From assembly GCA_013816415.1 (NCBI GenBank), contig JACDEN010000199.1:1-5869 (forward strand): DNA of 5,869 nucleotides, given 5' to 3'. Under the pieces are notes generated by a model. The model made no database searches and was not told where the DNA came from. It worked only from the letters and a program-made list of their open reading frames with translations. Positions 1 to 5,287 of this stretch are shown piece by piece (position 1 is the first letter of the stretch; each line of letters opens with the position of its first letter). Both the position numbers and the translations under genes were made by a program. This DNA comes from Planctomycetota bacterium. GTDB lineage: Bacteria; Planctomycetota; UBA11346.

Positions 1-349
1 GTCCGACGTTGCCGGCGATCGCATCGATGAAGCGCTCGGGCCGGCCTGAGCGCGCCTCGTCGAGGGCGAGGGGATCGCCTTTGCTGGTGGATATCGACCA
101 CGCCGTCGGGCCATCCAAGCCCGCGATCGAGCGCAGCGGGACCGTGAGCGCGCGCTCCGCCGCCGCGGCGAGACCAGAGGGGACATCAGCGGGAAGTCGT
201 CCGCACCAACCGATCCCGACCTCGTGTCGCAGCGCCGTCTGTCCGCGATCCACCGCATCCCACGAAGCGCGCGCGTCGCCGGCGGCGGTGATGCAGTCCC
301 ACCCCGCGATCGCGACGCGGGCGAACCTGGTGACGGGCAGGGCGGGCAT
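1..349 (-). CDS. Beta-ketoacyl synthase-like protein, N-terminal part (cut by window edge)
   Basis: This open frame has no stop inside the window. Reading the minus strand from the ATG at 347-349 gives 116 residues starting MPALPVTRFARVAIAGWDCI. The opening resembles the N-terminus of condensing enzymes (KAS I/II, FabB/FabF): a hydrophobic strand VAIAGWDCITAAGD (residues 12-25), then SWDAVDRGQTALR (29-41) matching the usual 'W..L..G.s.i' helix, GRLPADVP (50-57), an AAAAERAL helix (61-68) and a WSISTSKGD strand (84-92) in place of the usual 'G...gt..g'. The catalytic Cys-His-His/Lys residues would lie further on, outside the window, so activity cannot be judged. Family members condense acyl-ACP with malonyl-ACP in fatty acid, polyketide or aryl polyene synthesis; which applies here is unknown. 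No Shine-Dalgarno is visible and the frame stays open upstream, so a TTG start is possible. It diverges from the citrate synthase gene. Confidence 0.72.
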   Translation of the reverse strand, partial: MPALPVTRFARVAIAGWDCITAAGDARASWDAVDRGQTALRHEVGIGWCGRLPADVPSGLAAAAERALTVPLRSIAGLDGPTAWSISTSKGDPLALDEARSGRPERFIDAIAGNVG

Positions 350-543
350 CGGTGGGTCATGGTTCGCAGCGCGCAGGCGGTACAAGGCGATGAGGATTCC
401 GCATCCCTGGCCTCCACGCGGAACATGCGTTCACCACTGGAGCGCATGCGCTTGCACCCATATGGGGAGGTGACAGCCTCGACCAACGGCCGGTGGCGGC
501 TCCCGCCGTTTCCAGTGCCGCCACGGCATTTCCGGGGGCAGGC
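350..543. other. Divergent intergenic region between ketosynthase and citrate synthase
   Basis: This stretch of about 194 bp lies between two divergently transcribed genes and should carry both promoters. I see no convincing sigma-70 hexamer pair in either direction. It holds a perfect 12-bp palindrome AGCGCATGCGCT (441-452), which might be an operator but is also expected about once by chance in a window this long. A purine-rich GGGGAGG (464-470) looks like a Shine-Dalgarno but no start codon lies at a usable distance. The right end (493-543) could be translated if citrate synthase starts at the GTG at 493. Confidence 0.5.
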
Positions 544-1761
544 ATGAAAGAAGGCGCCAAGAGCGCGGTGCTGATGGAGATCACGAAGGACCAGCTCGAG
601 ACTGGCCTGCGTGGCGTTCCCGTCGGCTACTGCACGACCAGCTCCGTTGAAGCCGACAAGGGATTGTTCTACGTCGGCCGTCCGGTCGAGGAGATCGCGA
701 ACAGCGATCCCGAGCAGGTCATCTACCTGCTGCTGAACAAGTCATGGCCGACCGCGGCGCAATCGCTCGAGTTCGCAGCGCTGCTGAAGGCGAACCAGGG
801 AGTGCCGCGCGAGGTGCTCGACACCTTCAAGTCGCTGCCCCGCACCGGCCATCCGATGAAGTGGTTCATCCACGCGATCAATGCCCTGGGCATGGTGGGC
901 GCGTGCGGCGACTACCGTCGCGAGTGCATCGATCTCATCGCCAAGGTTCCGGTCATCACCGCCGCGATCTTCCGCATCCGTTCAGGCTGGGGCGAGCCGA
1001 TCGCGCCGCGCAACGATCTCGGCTACATGGAGAACTTCGTCTACATGCTCGGAGTGCCGGGCCTCGACGCCGAGAAGTCGCGCAAGCTGACCAAGCTCAT
1101 GCGCGTCTTCGAAGTCCTGCATTTCGACCATGGCGGCGGCAACCTGTCGACCTTCGTCGGCAAGGCGGTGGCCTCGGGCCAGGCCGACCTGTACGAGAGC
1201 ATGGCCGCCGCGATGGCCGGTCTCGCCGGGCCGAAGCATGGAAAGGCCAATCAGGAGTGCCTGGAATTCGTCCAGGAATGCGTGGCGAAGGTCGGCGACA
1301 AGCTCAACGCCGAAGGCGTCAGCGACCTGATTAGGCAGCGGCTCGCCAACAAGGAGCTGATCTTCGGCTTCGGCCACGCCGTGCTGCGCGTCGAGGATCC
1401 GCGCGCCCGCGCGCTGCGCGCCACCGGCGAAGAGCTCTGTCCGAACGATACGAATTTCCGCATGGTCAAGCTGCTCGCCGAGGTCGGGCCGCCGGTGCTC
1501 GCGGCCAACTCGAAGATGGCGGATCCGTATCCGAACGTCGACAGCGCGTCGGGCTCGCTGCTGATGGCCTGCGGATTGACCGATCCGGATTATTATACCG
1601 TGCTCTTCGGCCTCAGCCGCGTGGTCGGCATCGCTGCGCAGATCGTCTATGAGCGCTGCGAAGCGCGCGGCGGCAAGGGCACGCCGATCGTGCGTCCGAA
1701 ATATTTCTATAGTCCTCAGGGGACGGCAAAGGGCGAAGCGGAGATCGTCGGAAGCGGTTAA
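544..1761 (+). CDS. gltA: Citrate synthase, eukaryotic (pig-heart-like) type
   Basis: Condenses oxaloacetate with acetyl-CoA to citrate, the entry step of the TCA cycle, in the cytoplasm. The protein (405 residues from this ATG) aligns by eye along its length with mitochondrial citrate synthase rather than the hexameric E. coli type. Visible motifs are LHFDHGGGN, AMAGLAGPKHGKANQE, FGFGHAVLRVEDPR, DPYPNVDSASG and YYTVLFGLSR. The active-site residues known from pig citrate synthase (His238, His274, His320, Arg329, Asp375, Arg401) correspond to His196, His232, His278, Arg287, Asp333 and Arg359, with identical spacing throughout (36, 46, 9, 46 and 26 residues), so the enzyme should be active. The start is uncertain: GTG at 493 adds a low-complexity Ala/Ser/Pro leader, ATG at 544 follows a weak GGGGGCAGG, and ATG at 574 (MEITKDQLETGLRG) is also plausible. 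2-Methylcitrate synthase activity cannot be excluded, but this subtype is normally citrate synthase. The gene stands alone, with a repeat element 15 bp after its stop. Confidence 0.95.
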   Translation: MKEGAKSAVLMEITKDQLETGLRGVPVGYCTTSSVEADKGLFYVGRPVEEIANSDPEQVIYLLLNKSWPTAAQSLEFAALLKANQGVPREVLDTFKSLPRTGHPMKWFIHAINALGMVGACGDYRRECIDLIAKVPVITAAIFRIRSGWGEPIAPRNDLGYMENFVYMLGVPGLDAEKSRKLTKLMRVFEVLHFDHGGGNLSTFVGKAVASGQADLYESMAAAMAGLAGPKHGKANQECLEFVQECVAKVGDKLNAEGVSDLIRQRLANKELIFGFGHAVLRVEDPRARALRATGEELCPNDTNFRMVKLLAEVGPPVLAANSKMADPYPNVDSASGSLLMACGLTDPDYYTVLFGLSRVVGIAAQIVYERCEARGGKGTPIVRPKYFYSPQGTAKGEAEIVGSG

Positions 1762-1776
1762 AGGGTCAGGACAACC

Positions 1777-1863
1777 GTTCTGAGTTCTGAGTTCTGAGTT
1801 CTGAGGGCTCCGTCGGTGCAGAATCGAATCCGTAATTTAGCCGTCGACGTAGAACGCAGAACG
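1777..1863. repeat. Heptamer repeat element 1 (GTTCTGA array with inverted right arm)
   Basis: Four perfect head-to-tail copies of GTTCTGA occupy 1777-1804. After a 45-bp unique stretch, two inverted units, TAGAACG (1850-1856) and CAGAACG (1857-1863), close the element. The left arm CGTTCTGAGTTCT (1776-1788) is the reverse complement of AGAACGCAGAACG (1851-1863) with one mismatch in 13, so a single strand could fold into a long-loop hairpin. The element starts 15 bp after the citrate synthase stop. It is not CRISPR, because the units are contiguous. No T-tract follows the right arm beyond TTT (1864-1866), so it is not an ordinary intrinsic terminator. Confidence 0.85.
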
Positions 1864-1866
1864 TTT

Positions 1867-1880
1867 AACGGACAGCCGTT
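1867..1880. repeat. Short perfect hairpin joining the two heptamer elements
   Basis: AACGG (1867-1871) and CCGTT (1876-1880) form a perfect 5-bp stem around ACAG. It marks the junction where element 1 ends and element 2 begins, and its right arm is the leading edge of element 2. On its own it is too short to call a terminator. Confidence 0.4.
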
Positions 1881-2012
1881 CTAAGTGCTGAGTGCTGAGT
1901 GCTGAGTGCTGAGTGCTGAGTGCTGAGTGCTGAGTGCTGAGTGCTCCGTCGTCGAAGATCGAGATACGTTCTTATCTTTCGACACAGAACGCAGAAACCA
2001 GAACCAAGAACG
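1878..2012. repeat. Heptamer repeat element 2 (GTGCTGA array with inverted right arm)
   Basis: One GTTCTAA unit (1878-1884) is followed by eight perfect copies of GTGCTGA (1885-1940) and a partial GTGCT (1941-1945). The unique middle contains a stem, GTCGAAGAT (1951-1959) with ATCTTTCGAC (1974-1983), 9 pairs with one bulged T. Four inverted units follow: CAGAACG, CAGAAAC, CAGAACC and AAGAACG (1985-2012). The right arm is complementary to GTTCTG-type units, not to the GTGCTGA now in the left array, so the left array appears to have changed its unit. Its flanks match element 1 (GGACAgCCGTTCT before, GCTCCGTCG after the array, AGAACGCAGAA in the right arm), so the two are related copies. The element ends 3 bp from the stop codon of the convergent 100-residue gene. 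Confidence 0.85.
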
Positions 2013-2015
2013 GTC

Positions 2016-2318
2016 CTAAACCGGCTTCTTCGAGCCTTCCACCACATGCGCGTCGAACGCTTCGGCGATCTCCTGCAGCCGGTACTCGTGCTCGTCCATC
2101 GCCTGCACATACGCGTACAGGTAATATCCGTCCTTCGATCGGCTGAGCTCCGTCTTCATCATGCACTCGGGGTCCTTGTAGCGGAACGTGTAGGTTCCGG
2201 TCGGCTCGAAGCCGAGCTCAGCGAAGACCGAGGAGAAATGTTCGAGGTCGTGCGTGAAGTCGACGATCTCGCTGGGGTCGAGAGAGATCGCGTATTTCCG
2301 CACCGAGATGGTCGCCAT
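2016..2318 (-). CDS. Uncharacterised 100-residue protein
   Basis: I do not recognise this protein. From the ATG at 2316-2318 it reads MATISVRKYAISLDPSEIVD and ends EGSKKPV, 100 residues. It is hydrophilic and acidic in its first half, with no signal peptide, membrane segment or cysteine motif; the only Cys is in ECMMKTE near residue 52. Segments alternate between likely strand (TISVRKYAISL, TGTYTFRYKD, GYYLYAYVQAM) and likely helix (SEIVDFTHDLEHFSSVFAEL, EHEYRLQEIAEAFDAH), suggesting a small alpha/beta fold. The frame is open upstream to 2657, but that stretch overlaps the LarA-like gene in another frame and reads as low-complexity Arg/Ser/Ala, so the internal ATG is preferred. No Shine-Dalgarno precedes it. 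It is the last gene of the minus-strand group, 109 bp after the epimerase; whether it is co-transcribed or has its own promoter is open. Confidence 0.65.
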   Translation of the reverse strand: MATISVRKYAISLDPSEIVDFTHDLEHFSSVFAELGFEPTGTYTFRYKDPECMMKTELSRSKDGYYLYAYVQAMDEHEYRLQEIAEAFDAHVVEGSKKPV

Positions 2319-2327
2319 GTTGCCGGA

Positions 2328-2356
2328 AGTGTACCCCTGGGCGGGCAACGCGGCAA
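2328..2356 (-). promoter_or_regulatory. Possible promoter for the 100-residue gene (leaderless arrangement)
   Basis: On the minus strand, TTGCCG (2351-2356) and TACACT (2328-2333) are separated by exactly 17 bp, each matching 4 of 6 positions of the sigma-70 consensus. The -10-like box ends 9 bp before the ATG, so transcription would start at or just before the start codon. That would explain the missing Shine-Dalgarno. With 4/6 matches in GC-rich DNA, chance cannot be excluded. Confidence 0.35.
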
Positions 2357-2371
2357 GGCGACCTGGGTTTT

Positions 2372-2431
2372 TGAAACGCTGTGTTTCACCACACGCCGTG
2401 TGAGCGCACGAGGTTAGCAGGTGGCGCTCAC
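2372..2431. promoter_or_regulatory. Cluster of three dyad symmetries after the LarA-like gene
   Basis: Three inverted repeats fall within 60 bp. GTGAGCGC (2400-2407) pairs with GCGCTCAC (2424-2431), a perfect 8-bp stem whose right arm overlaps the epimerase stop codon (2428-2430). CACACG/CGTGTG (2390-2402) is a 13-bp odd palindrome centred at 2396. TGAAAC/GTTTCA (2372-2377 and 2383-2388) has a 5-base loop. The first two share 2400-2402, so they could not form fully together. No T-run follows any of them on either strand, so none is a classical intrinsic terminator. They may serve transcript end formation, 3' stability or protein binding. Confidence 0.35.
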
Positions 2432-3705
2432 GCGTCCTTGAAGCGTCCGCGATATGACCACAAGCCGAGAGCCGGATTGGAGATAAAGAAGATCCGCTCG
2501 CCATCGACCTGGTTCCAGCCGTCAACGAGCCTGGTCGGATCGTAGCGGCGGATGGTCTCCTGGAGGTCAGCGTAACGGTAGCCGACGCCCTCGATCTCGG
2601 CTTTCGAGAGGTGCCCAGGACAATAGGTGACGGTGAACCGGCCCTCGCTCGAACCATGGATCAGGTGCGCCGCGGCCGAGAGGTTGTTGCGCAGATCGGC
2701 GTGATCGCGCACCGCTGCCATGACCTCGGGCGTGGTGCGGTAGCCGTAGGCGCGGATCAGGCGATCGATCTCGGGATCCTCGCCGAAACCCTTGAGGCCC
2801 GGAGCGAGCACCACCAGTTCGCCGCGGTCGGCGATCGCCATGCGCGTGCGGTAGACCGACTTGTTGCCGAGCCACGTGGTGTGGAACTCCTCGGGGTCGA
2901 GGTACACCACCACCTTCTTCGGCTCCTCGTCGAGCAGCTTGAAATTCACCTCGAGCGAGAGTTTCGCTGCGAGCTCGAAGCACTCGGTGCCGTCTCCGAT
3001 GAAGAGTCCGCGCGTGGCCAGACCGCCCGCGCCGTCGGAGCCGACCACCGTCAGCACGAACACGATGGGCAGGTGCCCGCAGAAACGTGCGAGCGCCTCA
3101 TTGAGCAGACGCCGCACCGGAGTATCGGCTCGCCCCATCATGCGCTCCATGCCGTAGGCGGCGCCGATGAAATGGCTCTCGTTGATGCCGGCCGCGCCGC
3201 CGATGCCGATGAACAGGTTCTTGGTGTGGTTCGCCATGCCGGCGACTTCGTGCGGCACCACCTGCCCGATCGAGAGGATCAGATCGTGGCAGCCGCGTGA
3301 CGCGAGCCGATTGAGCTGGGCCGGCCACGGCTTGTCCCAGATGCCGCCGGTCGCCTTGGACACGAAGTCCGACGGCAGGGTGCCGATGGTCTCGACATCG
3401 TTGCGCCAATCGTGGACTCGAAAGATCTCCTTGGGGACACCCGCGTACATCTTGGCGATCTGCCAATCCGGCATCGGCACGTGGGTGCCGAGCGCGGGCA
3501 GGACGTCGGTGAGCGCGGCGCCGTAATAATCCGAGGTGATGCGCGTGAGGATGCCCGAGCGGCTGTTGAAGCGGGTGAAATCCGGTGGAACGGCCAGCAC
3601 CTTGCGCTTCTTACCCAGCTGGTCGAAGACTGCGCGCATCGCCGCGCGCAGGTCATCGTCGGTCAGCGCGGTCGTGGGCGAGCCGTTGGCGTAATAGGTG
3701 GTCAT
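2428..3705 (-). CDS. LarA-superfamily nickel-pincer 2-hydroxyacid racemase/epimerase, likely D-gluconate/D-mannonate 2-epimerase
   Basis: A 425-residue cytoplasmic protein of the lactate racemase superfamily (formerly DUF2088). Characterised members use a covalently bound nickel-pincer nucleotide to move a hydride at the alpha carbon of 2-hydroxyacids. Key residues of Lactobacillus plantarum LarA can be placed: an Arg in PPDFTRFNSR (Arg45), His in ALGTHVPMPD (His75, like His108), and His152 / Lys162 / His178 in PHEVAGMANHTKN...NESH. The last three keep the spacing of LarA His174, Lys184 (pincer attachment) and His200 (nickel ligand): 10 and 26 residues. It should therefore bind the cofactor. 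Its start overlaps the gluconokinase stop as ATGA (3702-3705), indicating translational coupling. Superfamily activities include lactate, malate and phenyllactate racemases and D-gluconate 2-epimerase; the kinase and mannonate-type SDR next door favour the last. Substrate is inference. The larB, larC and larE cofactor genes are not in this window. Confidence 0.92.
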   Translation of the reverse strand: MTTYYANGSPTTALTDDDLRAAMRAVFDQLGKKRKVLAVPPDFTRFNSRSGILTRITSDYYGAALTDVLPALGTHVPMPDWQIAKMYAGVPKEIFRVHDWRNDVETIGTLPSDFVSKATGGIWDKPWPAQLNRLASRGCHDLILSIGQVVPHEVAGMANHTKNLFIGIGGAAGINESHFIGAAYGMERMMGRADTPVRRLLNEALARFCGHLPIVFVLTVVGSDGAGGLATRGLFIGDGTECFELAAKLSLEVNFKLLDEEPKKVVVYLDPEEFHTTWLGNKSVYRTRMAIADRGELVVLAPGLKGFGEDPEIDRLIRAYGYRTTPEVMAAVRDHADLRNNLSAAAHLIHGSSEGRFTVTYCPGHLSKAEIEGVGYRYADLQETIRRYDPTRLVDGWNQVDGERIFFISNPALGLWSYRGRFKDA

Positions 3706-5171
3706 CGTGGTGTCCGCGTTTCCGGGTAGAGGGTGCCCTCGAGCTGGGCGAGCGCGACGCGTTCGGCGGCGAAGGCTCGTGCATACGCGCGCCTGGGGCG
3801 GATCGCCGCCCCCGCAGCTGGCTCGATGTCGTCGGAGGCGCCGAGCTTCTCGAGCGCGAACACCGCAGCGCCGCGCAAAGACGACTCCGGCTCGAGGCTC
3901 GGCCTGACCGCACGGCCGAGCACGTCCGCCAGCCGCTGCATCGCCACGCGCGATTTCTGGATGCCGCCGCCGACGACGATCTCCAGCCGCCGATCCGCTC
4001 CGGGCAGCCGCTCGATGATGGTGGCGAGGCGGTGGAAGCTCGCTTCGGTCACCGCCTGCAGGATATCGAGCGCGGTGGTCGCCTGGGTGATCCCGACGAT
4101 CGCTCCGCGCAGGTCTTCACGCCAGCTCGGCGCGCGTTCCGCCATCCAGAAGGGCAGCACGCGCAGACCGTGGTCGGGACCAGGGCGCTGGGCGAGCGCG
4201 CGTTCGATCGCGAGCGGATCGTCGGGAAGCCGCAGCTGGGCCAACGCCCAGGCGCGCAATGATCCCGCATTGCTGATCGCTCCGCCGACCAGGAAACGCC
4301 GTTCGTCGACGCGGTAGCAGAACAGCCCGAATGGTGAGCGCGCGGCCCCGCGATCGCGCAGGATGCGGACCGCCCCGCTGGTTCCGTAATTGATCGCCGC
4401 CCATCCCGGCCTGGTCGCTCCCGCGCCGAGATTGTTGGCGGCGCCATCGCCGATCGCGGGATACCAGGCGCTTTCCGCCAGCTCGGGCCAGGCCCGCGCC
4501 CAACGCCGGTCGAGCATCAGCGGCGCATCCGAGATCGGCGACAGCTGCGCGGCGGTCACCGCGCAGTCAGCGATCATCCGCCGATCCCAGGCCAGTGCCG
4601 ACGGATCGTAGAGTCCGGTACCGGTGGCCATGCCATGCGCGCAGCGCAGCCCCGAGCACAGCTGCAGGTAGAGCCACTCCGCCGGCGACATCCACCGCGC
4701 GATGCGCTTCGCGAGGCGCGGCTGGGTGCGGGTGAACCACGCCAGCTTCGCCGGCCAGAAGGATGCGCGCACCATGCATCCGGTCCGGGCTTGGACCTTG
4801 CGCTCGCCGAGGTCGCGGCGCAGACGCGCGGCGTCTTCGCGGCAGCGGCTGTCGGCCCAGGTGACAACCGGAGTGAGGGGGGTGCCGTCTGCCGCGGTCC
4901 CGACCAGGCTGTGCCAGAAGCACGAGGTTCCGACGGCGTCGATCGCGCGTCCGCGCAGACGGCGGTCGCGTCGCGCGGCGGACAGCGTGCTTCCGATGCA
5001 GCTGCGGACTCCGGCGAGCAGCTCGGCCGGATCGATCTCGGCGCGGCCCTCGCGATCGGTGGCCAGCGCATGCGTCGCCTGCGCGGTGGTGCGCTCGAAG
5101 CGCCGACCGCGGTGGTCGAAGAGCGCGGTGCGCGTCGAGCTGGTGCCGATGTCGATGGAGAGGACGAGCAT
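3702..5171 (-). CDS. gntK: Gluconokinase, FGGY carbohydrate kinase family
   Basis: Phosphorylates D-gluconate with ATP to 6-phosphogluconate, feeding the pentose phosphate or Entner-Doudoroff pathway. The 489-residue length is normal for the family. Visible features: phosphate-1 loop DIGTSSTRTALFD (residues 7-19), LTPVVTWADSR (99-109), ATGTGLYDPSALAWD (182-196), catalytic-base segment GDGAANNLGAG with Asp242 (241-251), phosphate-2 loop NYGTSGAVR (261-269) and a C-terminal adenosine segment GGGIQKSRVAMQRLADVLG (401-419). LTPxxTWADxR and the GTSGAxR loop resemble Bacillus subtilis GntK more than xylulokinase or glycerol kinase, although a related sugar-acid kinase cannot be excluded. The ATG at 5169-5171 is chosen because it begins directly with the phosphate-1 strand. 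The frame is open to a GTG at 5264, but that extension translates the repeat array (PTTNHQPPTTNYQ) and is rejected. No Shine-Dalgarno is present; the repeat array ends one base before the ATG. The 3' end overlaps the epimerase start by 4 bp. Confidence 0.92.
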   Translation of the reverse strand: MLVLSIDIGTSSTRTALFDHRGRRFERTTAQATHALATDREGRAEIDPAELLAGVRSCIGSTLSAARRDRRLRGRAIDAVGTSCFWHSLVGTAADGTPLTPVVTWADSRCREDAARLRRDLGERKVQARTGCMVRASFWPAKLAWFTRTQPRLAKRIARWMSPAEWLYLQLCSGLRCAHGMATGTGLYDPSALAWDRRMIADCAVTAAQLSPISDAPLMLDRRWARAWPELAESAWYPAIGDGAANNLGAGATRPGWAAINYGTSGAVRILRDRGAARSPFGLFCYRVDERRFLVGGAISNAGSLRAWALAQLRLPDDPLAIERALAQRPGPDHGLRVLPFWMAERAPSWREDLRGAIVGITQATTALDILQAVTEASFHRLATIIERLPGADRRLEIVVGGGIQKSRVAMQRLADVLGRAVRPSLEPESSLRGAAVFALEKLGASDDIEPAAGAAIRPRRAYARAFAAERVALAQLEGTLYPETRTPR

Positions 5172-5284
5172 GGTTGGTAGTTGGTAGTTGGTGGTTGGTG
5201 GTTGGTGGTTGGTGGTTGGACGGCGGTTCGGGATGGCGTTTCCTCTGAAGTTACCACCAACCACTAACCACTAACCACCAACCA
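5172..5284. repeat. Heptamer repeat element 3 (inverted GTTGGTG arrays between SDR and gluconokinase)
   Basis: The left array has six full 7-bp units, GTTGGTA twice (5173-5186) then GTTGGTG four times (5187-5214), plus a degenerate GTTGGAC. The right array is inverted: ACCACCA, ACCACTA, ACCACTA and ACCACCA (5253-5280), plus ACCA. Between them lie about 30 bp of unique sequence (5222-5252). The two arrays are reverse complements over roughly 28 bp with few mismatches, so a minus-strand transcript could fold a long hairpin between the SDR stop (3 bp before the right array) and the kinase ATG (1 bp after the left array). The only T-run is absent, so it is not a standard terminator. It fills the whole 116-bp intergenic gap. 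Confidence 0.88.
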
Positions 5285-5287
5285 TTC

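Noticed and set aside
441..452. Perfect 12-bp palindrome AGCGCATGCGCT as an operator
   Set aside because: About one 12-bp palindrome is expected by chance in 5.9 kb, and no regulator gene or second copy supports it.
9..473. A 154-residue plus-strand open frame at the left end
   Set aside because: It is Arg/Ser/Ala/Pro-rich with no recognisable motif, and lies antisense to the ketosynthase-like frame, which has real family features.
462..473. Tiny open frame ATGGGGAGGTGA with a Shine-Dalgarno-like core as a leader peptide
   Set aside because: Three codons with no upstream ribosome binding site and no attenuator structure downstream.
1777..2012. CRISPR-like array
   Set aside because: Units are 7 bp and contiguous with no spacers, and there are no cas genes nearby.
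1865..2110. Minus-strand open frame of 81 residues with repeated QHSALST units
   Set aside because: It is the read-through of the GTGCTGA array and is antisense or out of frame to nothing with a family match; 7-bp repeats merely avoid stops here.
2372..2388. Intrinsic terminator from the TGAAAC/GTTTCA stem
   Set aside because: The stem is 6 bp and AT-rich, and on neither strand does a T-run follow it; the T-run at 2368-2372 precedes it on the plus strand.
2319..2657. N-terminal extension of the 100-residue protein to 213 residues
   Set aside because: It would overlap the 3' end of the well-supported LarA-like gene in another frame and has low-complexity composition.
2611..3300. 229-residue plus-strand frame antisense to the epimerase
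   Set aside because: It is a GC-rich antisense shadow: no family motif, while the minus strand carries a full LarA-type protein.
5172..5264. N-terminal extension of the gluconokinase to a GTG at 5264
   Set aside because: The extra residues are a translation of the heptamer arrays, and the kinase fold starts exactly at the ATG at 5171.
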